Assembly (NCBI GenBank): GCA_037042185.1 | Contig: JAXQJY010000032.1 | Span: forward strand, 1,860,001-1,924,000 | Length of the DNA stretch: 64,000 nt | From: Sordariomycetes sp. S80-01Y | Taxonomy: Eukaryota; Ascomycota; Sordariomycetes | Reading direction: 5' to 3' | Shown here: piece after piece, positions 44,501 to 56,800 of the stretch | How the letters are laid out: each line of letters starts with the position of its first letter | Numbering within the stretch: position 1 is the stretch's first letter | Program-made: the position numbers and the translations under genes | The notes under the pieces: generated by a model | Database searches by the model: none | What the model saw: only the letters and a program-made list of their open reading frames with translations | Told to the model about the DNA's origin: nothing

Positions 44501-46802
44501 AGCAGCAGACGAAGCTGGCCTTCCAACGCCCGACCGGCACCTCAGCCCGGTCAATGGTGCGTCTCATGGCCAAGAACCCCCGCGCAAGAAAATCAAGGCC
44601 GGCGACAGAGACACCGATTCTGACAGCGGCTCTGGAGCGGTCAAGAAGCTGGACAAGGGATCGGAGACTCCGGTCATGCCAGAGATGCCAAAGCCTCGCA
44701 CGTTGCCTTGCGCAGTTTGCGAGCAGATGGAGCCAATCGCAGATCACCTCACTTGTCGCGAGTGTCGTCTCTCTGTTCATCGAAACTGCTATGGCATAGC
44801 AGATGCTCGTGCTACAGCGAAGTGGACTTGCGATATGTGCCTAAACGACAGGAACCCGCAAGTATCCACGAGCTACAAATGCGTCTTGTGTCCGGTCGAG
44901 CACACCGAACATGTGCTGATAGAGCAACCGAAGCTCACGCACCACAAGAAGAAGATGACAGAGAAAGACCGCGAGCGTGAGAGACTGGAGGTCCAACAAG
45001 CCCGCAAGGCTCTTGACCTTTATAGGAAGAAGCAAGAAGATCTCAACCGACCACTTGGCCCTCGCGAAGCTTTGAAGCGCACTGCAGACAACAATTGGGT
45101 GCATGTTACCTGCGCGATCCTGACGCCTGAGGTCAAATTCGGTGACGCCAAAGCCATGGAGCCCTCAGAGGGCATCCCCTCGATACAAAGAGCAAAGTAC
45201 GAAGAGGTTTGCCATGTTTGCAACGACATTGGCGGTGCCTGTGTCAGCTGCCTCTCTTGCCGGGCGTTCTACCATGTTGAATGCGCAAGAAAACAAGGCC
45301 ATGTTTTAGCCTTTGAGATCATTCCTGTCAAGAGTTCCCGCAGAGAACAAACACACATCGTGAGCTTCAACGGGGAGAGCGGTGTGATGGCCCCTGGGAT
45401 TTGGTGCAAAGATCATGTCCCGAAAAAGAGCATTCACTACATGCATGAGTCGATGGACGATACTGGTCTCAATGCACTGCAAACATACGTGCAGAACTAC
45501 AAGCAGGCGGACCTCACCCTGACTGGCACCGTCCGCAAGGCCACTCTGATGACGGACGCGGCGAAGACAGCCGGGACCGCGGTCAGAGCTGGATTCCGCC
45601 GAATGTCGACCACCACGCTCCCTCATGGTGGAGCAGCCCAGTCTCGTGCAAATGGCACCTCAGTCGAGCCAGCGAACGATGCGCTGCTACCAGGCGACAA
45701 GGTGTGCATAAGTTGCGGCATCGATGTCAGTCCAAGGTGGTGGTCCAGGGAGGATGGCGCGGGAAGCCCTTTCCACGCGATATTCGGCAAGCTAAGTAAG
45801 GAAGCGGAGAAGTGGGCTTCGCAGAGGAATTTTCAGTGCCACAAGTGCCATGCTGCGCGTCTCCCTATGAAGCCGCCATCGCCAGAGCCTTCGAACGAGC
45901 CTCGGGAACCGCCACGCACAGTGCACGAACCAACCATGGCCGCGACAGCATCGGCGACAGCATCGGTCTTGGGTGGTCCCGAGCAAGGGCCACACCCTGC
46001 CGAGAACGCGGACTCACATCCTAGACCATATGTGTGGCCAACACAGTCTAGAGGTGCCCCGAATCCCCTTCCGCCGCCGCCCTCGACAAATCCCATCGAC
46101 GTCAACACCCACGCTCCGCGTCCTCTGCCGGGTTCCTCCAAGTACTATCGAGCGTCGGTCTACCCCACGGCACCTCCACCGATGAGCGGTCCTCCACCGG
46201 CACATGGTCCCTCAGGACCTCCAGGGCCGCCATACAGCGATTGGAATCGACCTCCGAGCCAGCATAGTTCCCCTCCTCGCCGTTTTCACGAAGGGTCCCC
46301 CCCCTTGAGTGCCGGACCCCCGCTCGGTGGCAGCAACTCATCACTCCGGCCACCATCAATGTCTGGGCCAACTCCAGTGGGACCGGCACCTATGAGCGGC
46401 CACCTGCACACCGCAGCCCATGGACCGGCACCTTATCCCAATGGAATGCCACCATCACCTCACCGTGCATCGGGGCCGGCGCCCCCTTCGCCCTACACTA
46501 GCCCGTATGTCCAAGCGCCGGTTCACGGTGGTCCGCCTCCGCCACCTGTTGCCCATGGACCATCCCATGGCCTGAGCAACGGTGCGCCGGCTGCGCATGA
46601 TTCATACCCATCAGGCTACCCGCCGCCTCCAAGAGTACCTTATCCGGGACCTCATGGCAGTCCACTTGGGTCGAGAGCAGGCATTTCACGTGGTCATGAG
46701 CATTCCGGATCAGTGGGATCGAACACATCGCGCGGCGGGAGTGATGGGAGGCCCACGAGCGGTGCTAGTGCGAACCCATCTCTCCGGAATCTCTTGTTGT
46801 AG
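41548..46802 (+). CDS. SNT2: SNT2 chromatin reader (BAH, PHD, SANT, zinc fingers)
   Basis: Four exons, 41548-41559, 41659-42274, 42442-42925 and 43091-46802, give 1607 residues. SNT2 with ECM5 and the RPD3 deacetylase forms a complex that reads histone H3 tails and regulates stress genes. Parts: disordered N-terminus; BAH domain (VYLVCEPPGEPYYLGRIMEF, about 211-340); PHD finger 1 (CKRCSGYCASNNSVDCAHC, completed across intron 3, about 360-410); SANT/ELM2-linked helix (about 648-697); GATA-like finger CQYCSTTNSRRWRR ... CTRC; extended PHD region (CAVCEQMEPIADHLTC onward, about 908-1147); second GATA-like finger CISCGIDVSPRWW ... CHKC (about 1240-1290); and a Pro/Gly/His-rich tail. The first exon is 12 bases (MAQD). 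Splicing is GT-AG throughout. Confidence 0.94.
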
Positions 46803-47808
46803 CAAGTTTCGGCGACGAGCTCGACAGAGAATCTACGAGAGAGTATTGCAGCATCTTCATCCCAGACCCGCTTAGTGGGTCTTTTTGCTTTTGTCTGTCG
46901 TTGGAGCATAGTGATTGATAGTAGATGGGAACAGGGTTTGGCGTTTCATGACCAGCCTAAGGGCGGGTTGGCTTATTTGATACATTGAAGTGCTGCTCTA
47001 GCAGCAACACCGAGAGTCCGGCCAAAGATTTAGCACGGCGCTCACAGGATACATGTACTATGTCGGATGAAGGCTCACGGCTTCTCGCAACCGGAGACTA
47101 GGTGTTGGAAGCTTTCAAAGAGGAATAGATAAATAATACAGAATCTCCGAGTACACGAAGCGAATGGATCTAGAGACGTTATGCGCTGTAGTGACATGGG
47201 CTCAATAGAGCAAATGTTAGAACAGGATCATCAAGATTCCGAGACAGACCAAATCAGCCACGCAGGTACCCGCCGTTAAGGATCAGAGAATCTCCAGAGA
47301 CTCCATTTCGATGTCGTGGTTGAAAACGCTGGTGGTCATAGTCAGATCGAACAGCGTCAGTGCCAAGGTTGTATGGGAAGTGGATCTCGCCCAAAAGGGG
47401 GCCGAGACGCAGCACCCCTGAAGGCTAAGCTTAGCAGCTGTGGCGCCGACGGTGGCGCCCCGGACTGCTCCTGCGCCACGCGTCACGACCGAATCCGATC
47501 TGTCTGACACGAAGGAGCAACAACTTGAGGCCGCGACGGAAAGGTCACACACCAGCATTGCATCTCCCATCGAGCGCGCTTCACTTTCTTGCCGAGGCTC
47601 AATTGAATTTGTCCTCACGTCGAGCGATCTGTCCCCCGCCTTCTCCCCCCCGGTATCTGCCAACCCGTCTGTCTGCGCCTCGAGACGACGCCCAGCCGGA
47701 GCTCCGAGACAGAGCCATTGCGACGTCCACGATAGCTTCACCTCCTCGATCTCGTACTCACTCACACTCAAGCAGACGCGCAGTGGCGGGACGCCCAAGA
47801 CCGCGAAC
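46803..47808. other. Spacer between SNT2 and the ENV7-type kinase
   Basis: About 1.0 kb between genes on the same strand. It contains the SNT2 3' UTR, the kinase promoter and a C-rich leader from about 47560. No separate gene supported. Confidence 0.5.
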
Positions 47809-49135
47809 ATGGCGCAGCTAATCTACGACCTCTTCTACTCGATCGGCAACTGCCTCAACTGCTTCCCCGGCTCGCCGACCCTCAAGATCAACCAGCGCAG
47901 CTTCAAGATCCTGCGCCTCCTGGGCGAGGTGCGCCCCTCCACTCATTTCACCCAAGCTTTGTTCAAGCTGCTAACAGCGCCCAGGGCGGCTTCTCCTACG
48001 TCTACCTCGTTGAGGACACCACCTCCCACCAGCTCTTCGCCCTCAAGAAGATCCGCTGCCCCTTCGGCGCCGAGTCCGTCCAGCAGGCCATGCGCGAGGT
48101 CGACGCATATGCCCTCTTCGCCCACGTGCCCACCATCATATCCGCCGTCGACCACTCCATAGCGACCGAGCGCGGCGCCGACGAGGCCACCAAGACCGTC
48201 TACGTCCTGCTGCCCTACTACCGGCGGGGCAACCTGCAGGACATGATCAACGCGAACCTCGTGAACCACAGCAGCTTCCCGGAGCGGAGGCTGATGATGC
48301 TCTTCCTGGGCGTGTGCAAGGCGCTGAGGATGATGCACAACTACAGGCCACCCGTGGAGAGGATGGAGATGGGGCGGGAGGAGGATCAGAACGGCGGTGG
48401 CAGCACGGGAGCGACGAGGGGGAAGCGGACCGAAGAGGAGGAGGAGGGAGAGCAGGAGAGGCCGTTGATGGAAGGTGAGAACTCAGTTGCCGGTGGTGGA
48501 AAGATAAAGTCATATTCGCACCGTGACATCAAGCCAGGTGAGCATCCCTTTTCGATATTCTCATTTATGGCTGTACTGACTTGACAAACCCAGGGAACAT
48601 TATGATCGACGACTCCGGCTCAACCCCCATCCTCATGGATCTCGGATCCGTCGCCCCTTCACCCATCGCCGTAACCTCACAGTCAATGGCGCTGCAGATC
48701 CAAGACACGGCTGCCGAGCACTCAACCATGCCCTACCGCGCCCCGGAGCTCTTCGACGTGAACACGGGCGTCGTCATCGACACCAAAACCGACATCTGGT
48801 CCATGGGCTGCACGCTCTACGCCTGCTTGGTTGGGAAGTCCCCCTTCGAGATGCGCTCCGACGAGACGGGCGGAACCCTCAGCCTCTGTGTCCTGGGAGG
48901 TGATTGGAGGTTCCCCGACGAGGGACCTCAGGGCGTCAAGCGGACCAACAGCATGCGGCACCCGCAGGGACAAAGTCCCAACGGTGCGGGGACCCAGACA
49001 GTTGAGATCAGTGAGCCTATCCGGGAGGTCGTGAGGAAATGTCTCAAGGTTGAGCCGGCGGAAAGGCCTGACATTAATGAGCTGATTGAGATTGTGGAGA
49101 AGGTCATCGAGGAGCTTCCCGAGGACTCCGAGTAG
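47809..49135 (+). CDS. ENV7: ENV7/STK16-type serine/threonine kinase
   Basis: Three exons, 47809-47928, 47985-48537 and 48594-49135, give 404 residues. This NAK-related group includes yeast ENV7, a palmitoylated vacuolar-membrane kinase, and human STK16. The N-terminal CLNCF cysteines could be acylated, as in STK16. Kinase landmarks: LLGEGGFSYVYLVE (Gly loop, spliced), FALKKIRC (Lys), HRDIKPGN (catalytic loop, spliced), MDLGSVA (DLG instead of DFG), YRAPELF (APE) and DIWSMGCTLY. An insert of about 50 residues rich in Glu/Gly precedes the catalytic loop. The NAK-type DLG and the STK16-like YRAPELF support the assignment. The gene is convergent with AMS1. Confidence 0.88.
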
Positions 49136-49438
49136 GACGGTCGACAGGTGGTGATAGCTTAAGGCCAGCGAGAACAGTTGGATGGACGTCACTACGCGTT
49201 GTATGACTTGTATATCACGGGGATTGGATTCTAAGGGTGCGAGCTGATGGCTCACTCCTGTCACATATTCATTTATTGGGGGCATCGGCGTTAGGGACAG
49301 TCTGTCTTCGAATAGAAGTACCTGATGGATTGATTTAAGGAGCCACCGAACGCCAAACTACCTTTGCATGATTCATAAGATGCCAAGCATGATCCGGATA
49401 GACGATCTTGGACATGTGCATTCATCCTCCTCGCCGTC
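49136..49438. other. Convergent spacer, kinase / AMS1
   Basis: 303 bases between two genes ending toward each other, holding both 3' UTRs. No gene seen. Confidence 0.55.
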
Positions 49439-52400
49439 CTACAGCTCGAGCTTGAAAGTCGCCACTTCGAAAGGTCGGAGCTTGATCGGGACCTTGCCAT
49501 CCTTGATTGGGATCTCGACAATCTCGTCCTCGAGGATGTTGACCTTGGTGGCACGCTTGACGTCGAACTTAGTGTGGAATGTGCCCCTGCTGTGTCCGCC
49601 CAAGGATTCGTACACGCGGAGAATGATGCTTTGACCAGCATTGACCCGCATACCAACATCGTTCCGCGTAACATCCTCATCATCGTGACCGCGCTTGATC
49701 GTGTCCAACACGAGGGACTCAGAGCTGTCCTCATTGATCAGCTTGATGGGGCAGCCAGAGAAGCTAGCAATGGTCTCCTTTGAGCCTGAGCACAGCTTCA
49801 GGGGATTGTTGAAGGCATAGGCTGCCTTGACAGTGGCGGATCCAAGAGCGTCCTTGTGCGGGAATATGGCCCATCGAATGACGTGACGTCCCATGTCGGC
49901 GTGGGCATCTGGGGCCTTGGGCGAGCGCAGCAGCGAGAGACGCATCAGCTTACCAGCAGTAGCGAAACCGTACTTGCTGTCGTTGAGGATAGAAACACCG
50001 TAGTTGTGCTCTGATAGGTCTGCAAATTTGTGGCAACAGACCTCGAACTTGGCCATATCCCAGCTGGTGTTGTAGTGCGTTGGGCGCTTGGTGATGCTGT
50101 AGGCTGTCTCGTACGAGGCCTCGGTATTGACGATATCGACCGGAAACTCGACCTTGAGGAACTTGGAGTTCTCATGCCACTCCACTTCCGCAGAACAGTC
50201 TACTTGGGACGGCTGACCCTTGAGCGAGGCCCCCAGTGTAATGTACGACTTCAGAGAGCTGTTCTCACTGATGGTTATGTCGGTGACCAGGGTGACCTTG
50301 TGTGCCTTCTTCTCGTGAATCTGAGTCTTCCCATACTTGAGCTGGCGCTTTGTGCCCAGATGGTAAACCTCCACATCCCATGCCTGCCAGTATAGGGGGA
50401 TGTCATCGAAGATGACGAATTTGTTCGCCTCGCCACCCTTCTCGATAACCTCACGCTCGGCCCCACGATCGTAAAGAGAAGTGACGACTCCCTTCTCAAC
50501 AACAACGCGGAGCTGATCATTCTCAAGGACAAAGACTTCTGTAGCCGTTTCGGTAACGCTAACGGCTGGCTTCTCTTCTTCAACATGGAAGGTTCGTAGT
50601 TGAAGCATCTGGCCATCTCCACAGGCAACACCGACCTGGTCATTGCAGAGCTCGACGAGCTCCTTGCGATGCCACGGCAGGGTATTGATGGCTACAGCTT
50701 CGTCCAAGGACGCAACGTGAGCGTCCGCGATGCCAAATAGCTCGTAAAGCTCCTTAAGAAGCTTGTGACCCGTCTTGAAAACACCAGCGTACAGCTGTGA
50801 TTTGTTAGCATGCTGAGCCATATCTTGACAGGTCTGACTTACCTTGTCAGAGTCATCATAGCACATTTCGATGCAGCTACCAGGCAGGCAATCGTGGAAC
50901 TGGCAAAGAAGAACAGACTCCCACATGGTGTCGATCTCTTCCGTAGGATACTTGTAAGACTTTGACTTGATAGAGGCGATGGTCGCAAGCTGCTCGATAT
51001 CTCGTAGCATGACTTCAGATTTGCGGTTGTAATACTTGTTGTTGGCTTGGGTTGTGTACGTTCCTCTGTGCAGCTCAAAGTAGAGCTCTCCATACCATGT
51101 TGGGAATTCGCTGGCCTTGGGCGCCAGGCGATCGAAGAAGTCGTCTACAGTGTGTCCTAGCTTCACCTTGGGAATGCCTCCAACGGTGTTGCTGATACCG
51201 GCGCAGCGACGCAGCTTCTCGAGTTGCTGCCATGTGGGCCCGCCACCACCGTCTCCTTTTCCGAACAGAAGAAGCGAAGAGTCATCAACGCGCATCGTCT
51301 TGTGCTGGGTAATACTTCGCTTGACATCTCCGAAGTTCGCTTCGGCGGTGTAAGTCTCGGAAGGTGGCATGTGGCACACAACCTGGCTTCCATCGGGGCT
51401 TACCCACATGAATGTGGTGTGGGGGAAGTTGTTGATGTTGTTCCAGCTCAGCTTCTGGGTTAGGAAGCGGTCCATGCCCGCCAAACGGCAGAGTTGTGGG
51501 AGTTGACTCGAGTAACCAAAAGTGTCAGGTAGCCAGAAAGTGCGGCATCGCGACCCAAACTCGCTTTCAAAGAGCCTTTGTCCGTAGAAGAACTGGCGCA
51601 CGAGAGATTCACCGCTGGGCATGTTGGTGTCGTGTTCGACCCAGCTACCGCCGATAGGGATGAACTGGCCTTCGCTTATCTTCTTCTTGACACGGTCGTA
51701 CGCCGCAGGATAGTACTGCTTCAGCCACTTGAACTGCTGTGCCTGCGAAGCTGCGAATGTAGCTTCGGGATACCGGTCGAGCAGATCGCACTGATTTGAC
51801 CAAGAACGCACCACCTTGCGCTTCGTCTCGGCCCACGGCCACAGCCAGCAAGTATCAATATGGCAATTTCCAATGCCGAAGACGACTGGTTCCTTTCCAT
51901 TCTCGTATACGCGGTGAGAGTCGACATCCGGGCCAAGAATCTCCTGCGCCAGCTTGCGACACTCGATGATAGATTCTTGATTGTTGACTTGGAATGTATC
52001 GATAATCTTCATTGCGACAGCCAGAGCATGGTTTTCCTCTGAAGAATTGTCGGGAAGCTCACGGGCAGCGTCACCAATCTCCCACATGTCGATATAAAGC
52101 ATGCGTGCTTGGTAGTTGACGGAGACAATGTCGGCCTTGCTAAGCGTGAAATACCTGTCAGGATCCGGCGGCGCAATACTAGTGCTGCCATCTGGGGCAT
52201 TTCCAAACATGCCATTACACGCCATCTCGATATAAATCATGTGCTCCTTGCCATCCTTGAAAGATTGGGGGATGATCCATTCGATGCGTTCGCCTCCACC
52301 GGTCAAGCCCTGTAAGGGCTTCCCGTCTTCGGTCCACACAAGACCCTCATTGTTGGCATCCCAGTGGAGCTCAAGCAGCTCATCGTTGGCAATGTCTTTG

Positions 52401-52729
52401 GGAATTGTCAGGATGACCTTGAACCAGTGTGTTGACCAGGAAGGACCGAACGAGTCTCCAATTTTGGTCTCACGAAACTTCTGAGATGTGGCCTCTTCGA
52501 AAGTTGGTCTTTCTTGACCCGGTGCGTCCCAGACGTAGAGCTGAACGTTTGGTTTGCCAGAGTACCTTGAGTTGTACAAGTTGGCGAGCAGATTGACCTT
52601 CTCGTACTGCCCGGGCTTATAGAACGGTTCGATACGGCCTTTGAGAATGCTCGCCTTCGGGACACCGACGGGCTTCTCAGCAAAGATAGGGTAGGAGATG
52701 TTACTCCTCGTCTCGGCGCCTCCACCCAT
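49439..52729 (-). CDS. AMS1: Alpha-mannosidase AMS1 (glycoside hydrolase family 38)
   Basis: Two exons on the minus strand, 50843-52729 and 49439-50794, give 1080 residues. AMS1 hydrolyses free oligomannosides and reaches the vacuole by the Cvt pathway in yeast. There is no signal peptide, as expected for this class. GH38 signatures: GNCHIDTCWLWPW (about 285), then FWLPDTFGYSSQLPQL with the nucleophile Asp, and CQFHDCLPGSCIEMCYDD. The C-terminal beta-sandwich region ends in RPFEVATFKLEL. The first in-frame ATG is 52729 (MGGGAETRS). The intron 50795-50842 (GTAAGT...GCTAAC...CACAG) is 48 bases with no stop, so an unspliced message stays open and adds 16 residues. Confidence 0.94.
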   Translation of the reverse strand: MGGGAETRSNISYPIFAEKPVGVPKASILKGRIEPFYKPGQYEKVNLLANLYNSRYSGKPNVQLYVWDAPGQERPTFEEATSQKFRETKIGDSFGPSWSTHWFKVILTIPKDIANDELLELHWDANNEGLVWTEDGKPLQGLTGGGERIEWIIPQSFKDGKEHMIYIEMACNGMFGNAPDGSTSIAPPDPDRYFTLSKADIVSVNYQARMLYIDMWEIGDAARELPDNSSEENHALAVAMKIIDTFQVNNQESIIECRKLAQEILGPDVDSHRVYENGKEPVVFGIGNCHIDTCWLWPWAETKRKVVRSWSNQCDLLDRYPEATFAASQAQQFKWLKQYYPAAYDRVKKKISEGQFIPIGGSWVEHDTNMPSGESLVRQFFYGQRLFESEFGSRCRTFWLPDTFGYSSQLPQLCRLAGMDRFLTQKLSWNNINNFPHTTFMWVSPDGSQVVCHMPPSETYTAEANFGDVKRSITQHKTMRVDDSSLLLFGKGDGGGGPTWQQLEKLRRCAGISNTVGGIPKVKLGHTVDDFFDRLAPKASEFPTWYGELYFELHRGTYTTQANNKYYNRKSEVMLRDIEQLATIASIKSKSYKYPTEEIDTMWESVLLCQFHDCLPGSCIEMCYDDSDKVSQTCQDMAQHANKSQLYAGVFKTGHKLLKELYELFGIADAHVASLDEAVAINTLPWHRKELVELCNDQVGVACGDGQMLQLRTFHVEEEKPAVSVTETATEVFVLENDQLRVVVEKGVVTSLYDRGAEREVIEKGGEANKFVIFDDIPLYWQAWDVEVYHLGTKRQLKYGKTQIHEKKAHKVTLVTDITISENSSLKSYITLGASLKGQPSQVDCSAEVEWHENSKFLKVEFPVDIVNTEASYETAYSITKRPTHYNTSWDMAKFEVCCHKFADLSEHNYGVSILNDSKYGFATAGKLMRLSLLRSPKAPDAHADMGRHVIRWAIFPHKDALGSATVKAAYAFNNPLKLCSGSKETIASFSGCPIKLINEDSSESLVLDTIKRGHDDEDVTRNDVGMRVNAGQSIILRVYESLGGHSRGTFHTKFDVKRATKVNILEDEIVEIPIKDGKVPIKLRPFEVATFKLEL

Positions 52730-53835
52730 AGTATATGCGTCGAGATGGCCGGGAGCAGACGGTGCGGATAAGTTCAAGGTTCGGCGACGCCTTCCAGGCA
52801 GTTGTCGTGAGATGAGATGTCGTGGACAGTCGGGATCGGTGGGGAGGAGGTGATGGATGAGGCGACTGGTAGCGGGGACGCTCGATTGACTGCTGGCGTC
52901 GCTGTTGGGGGTCGTCAGCGATCAATTGAGAAGGAGAAATCCGCTCAAATCACATGGGACAACACAGAAACTCCTCAAACTGGGCTTGAGATGGAGTCAA
53001 AATAGAGGCATGTGATGAGGATGTGATGGTGGTGGTGTAACGTTAACGCGGGGAAAAGGTGGTTGGTCTGCCACTTGTACAGTGGTCGAGGTGCGTCAAT
53101 CTGCCCGTGGGGAAGCCAATCGGCCCACTGCCGCCATCGCCAACAGGGGCGCGCTATCCTGCTATGCGGGGGAGATGCAGCCCGCCTTTATTCCCGCCTA
53201 GTTTGACCTCAGGTTGATATGTATGGAGTCTTGGCTTCTGGATGCCACCGTGGAGCGTCGAATGTCTGAAAGCGAAGTGCTCACCTCATTTTGCTGGTTG
53301 TGCCGTTATCCAAGATGTCTGTCTTTCAGATTCGCAGTGGCCCTGCGCATTTGGCTCTGGAGGCCGTGGCGGGAAACGCAAACCAGTATATTTTTTTTGT
53401 TTTTTGACGCGAGACACCACACAAAGTATTCGGAATCAAGTGTAGGAATCAAAGGTGAGGATAGTTGACGTAGGGATATACCGTGAGACGTTTTGTACAG
53501 GGTGGGCTGCTTGAGGGCTCGGAAGTGTCGAACAATGAGGAAGAAGAAGGATGGAGATTGGTGCTCCAAGGCCAACCAAAAGATGGCGACCTTGACATGA
53601 CCAGGATTAGCACTGTCACTGAACGTATTTCTGAGATAGAAGGTGCAGTCGACACCGACGTGGTCGACGCAGGAGGAGCCGCGTGAAAAGGGGTGACTCC
53701 TTAGGACCTGGTAAACAGTGCAGACACTGCTGTCCACACAGTCCAAGCTTATCGATCAAAAATATCCCGAACCGACGCGGTGACCTCGTCAACATCTATG
53801 ACCGCGTCGCCACGCTCACTTCGCTCAAAGCCCTC
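52730..53835. other. Divergent intergenic region, AMS1 / MSH1
   Basis: About 1.1 kb holding both promoters. The MSH1 frame stays open upstream to about 53683 but contains no ATG before 53836. No other gene supported. Confidence 0.5.
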
Positions 53836-56800
53836 ATGCTTCGTTCCGCCGGAGCTCAAGGGCTTCGTCATCGCGCGAAGCATGATGCGTGGGCGTTTGT
53901 AGTGCCCTGCGCGGCGCACCGTCCCCTACTCTTACCGCTCACGCAAGCGCACGCGGGCCGACCAGCTATGCAAGTCAGGGGCAAAAAGACAAAGACAACA
54001 GTCAATCTCGAAGACTTACCCCAGGGTGCACTGCCAAAGTTGGACCCTCTGCCGGAGGAGACAGCCGTCAAGGATGACCCCCCCTATCCGACAGTCGTGT
54101 TGCAGGCCAAGCGCAACATGCAAAAGTTCGACAATTGCGTCTTGTTGACGCGTGTTGGTGGTTTCTATGAACTGTATTTTGAGCACGCGGACGAATATGG
54201 ACCGCTCCTGAACCTCAAGGTTGCATCCAAGAAGACGGCGGCCGGCCCAGTTCCCATGGTAAGTGTTGCATGCTATGCCCGTCTTTGTCGGGATGAGTGG
54301 CTGACTTGAAAAGGCAGGATTTCCTTTCTTTCAGCTGGACCGGTTTCTCAAAATTCTGGTTCAGGACCTAAATCGTTACGTCGCTATCGCAGAGGAATTT
54401 CCCAACGATGCTGCAGACAAGATCAAATCCGGTGGCTTGATGCACGACAGAAGAGTGGCACGCATCATCACACCTGGCACGCTGATCGATGAGAACTTCA
54501 TGGACCCTTACGTCAACAACTACGTTATGGCTATTCACGTTCGATCCCGTGACTTCGATGCTGCCTCGCTGGATAAGACAGCGGCAAGCGGGACCACAGA
54601 GTCTCTCTCAGCAAAGGAGCCACTGCCTCTAGGTCTGGCGTGGCTGGATCTATCCACGGGCCACTTCTTCACGCAGTCAACAGACATTTCATCGCTGCCA
54701 GCAATCCTGTCACGCGTGAGTCCGAGAGAGATCGTTTTGGACCAAAGCTTGGAGTCCCAGAGGGACCATGGTATCTTCTCGATCCTAGCCGAGGATCGCC
54801 ACCTTATCACATACGCAACCCCAGGTGGTCTCTCAGATATGTCGCTCTGGACTCCCTATCTGGAAGCCGAGGTACCATCTATTGCCAGGGAAGCGTTTGT
54901 AGAAGACGAAGTGCTTGCTGGCGATCTCGTACTGAACTACGTCAAAGACCGACTTCAGGGGTTGAGCATGAAACTGCAACCACCACTACGACACGAAAAT
55001 ATGGAAATAATGAGTGTCGACAAGAACAGCCTAAGAGCTCTTGAAATCAAGCAAACAATTCGAGATGGCCAATTCCGCGGGAGCCTGTTGCATGCTATCA
55101 GGCGGACAGTCACCAAGAGCGGCGCACGTTTGCTTAATGAATGGCTCAGCTCGCCATCGACATCCCTCGAAGTTATCAAGGCTCGCCAAGACCTTGTTTC
55201 CCGCTTCATAGACGCTGGAGATCTAAGGGACACTATAGTCGTCTTGTTGAGGCGATGCTACGACTCTCAAAGACTGGTCCAGAAGTTTGCACTCGGCCGC
55301 GGTGACCCAGACGATCTACTTGGCCTTGCCAGCACCATTCGAGCCACTGAAGATGTTGTGTCCCACCTCAAACGGGCTTGTACTGGGTCCGAGGACTCGG
55401 AGCATCCCGATTGCCTCGAGTCACTTACCCGTCGCATCAGTTCTGCGGAGCCCTTGAAGCTGGCAAAGCGCATCAACGATGCGATCGACGAAGAAGGCGT
55501 TGTACACCAACAAGAGGCTCAAGAAGCGACAGCTAGCGAAGTCATGGCTTTGGCTGAGAATATTGTATCCACGGAGGGGAATCAAGAAGATGCAAACAAC
55601 TTGCCCAAGGCCAAGAGAAAGCGCGTTCAGTCTGTCAGAGAGGCATACGACAACGAGAATGAGTCGTGGGTAATGAAGCCTGCGGCCAGCTCAGGACTGA
55701 AGAAACTTCACGCAGAGCTAGCCTCCCTCCAGCAAGAGAGGATCGATCTAGCGGAAAGCCTTCGCGAAAGATTCCAAGCCTCCTCACTCACTCTTCGCTG
55801 GACCCCTGGTCTCGGTCACATTGCTCACATCAAGGGCAAAGATCTCAAGCATGTTAACGACATTCGTACACTGTCATCAAGTCGGAGCACGCGCTCATTC
55901 CACCTTCCCGAGTGGACATCCCTCGGCCAGCGTCTAGACCAAGTCCGCTTCCACATTCGCAGCGAGGAGACAAAGGTATTTCAGTCTCTTCGCGAACATG
56001 TGGTTCGCAATCTTGTCAAGCTTCGCCGCAACGCAGCTGTTCTTGACGAGCTCGACATTGCCACCTCCTTCGCTAAGCTGGCCGTCGAGCAGAACTTGGT
56101 GAGACCTCAGCTTAACAACTCAACATCACACAAGATCATCGGTGGCCGTCATCCTACGGTCGAGGGTGGTCTGTACGAGCAGGGCCGGAGCTTCGTGCGC
56201 AACGACTGTCTGGTGGGCACACCTTCCGCTGGGAGGCTCTGGCTCATCACAGGGCCGAATATGGCTGGCAAAAGTACATATCTTCGACAAAACGCTCTCA
56301 TCACAATCCTTGCGCAAATAGGTTGCTATGTTCCGGCTTCGTTTGCAGAGATAGGCATCGTGGATGCGATATTTAGTCGCGTAGGATCAGCAGACAACCT
56401 CTACCGCGACCAGAGCACCTTCATGGTGGAGATGTTGGAAACGGCCCAGATCTTGAAGCAGGCCACACCACGCTCCTTCGTCATTATGGACGAGATTGGC
56501 CGCGGGACAACACCCGAGGACGGCACCGCGGTGTCATATGCCTGCCTCCAGCACCTGGTCACCGTGAACCAATGCCGGACATTGTTCGCAACGCACTTCC
56601 ACGCAGTTGCCGATCTTGCTGCCGCCGAAGGCTTCGGGGAATCTGACAGCGGTTCTGTGCATACATACTGCACTGACGTGGAGGAGGACGGCCAGGGAGG
56701 GTTCGTCTACGTGCACAAGCTACGAAAGGGCGTCAACAGGCAAAGTCATGCGCTTAAGGTGGCGCGGCTGGCCGGTATGCCGGAGGCTGCCATTGGGACT

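Noticed and set aside
52730-52777. Longer AMS1 N-terminus
   Set aside because: The extra codons begin with TTG. The first ATG in frame is at 52729.
53306-53746. 146-codon minus-strand frame between AMS1 and MSH1
   Set aside because: Composition is not protein-like (Cys/Ser/Phe-rich) and it overlaps the MSH1 promoter.
53683-53835. Longer MSH1 N-terminus
   Set aside because: The upstream frame starts with GTG and holds no ATG. The ATG at 53836 gives a good mitochondrial leader.
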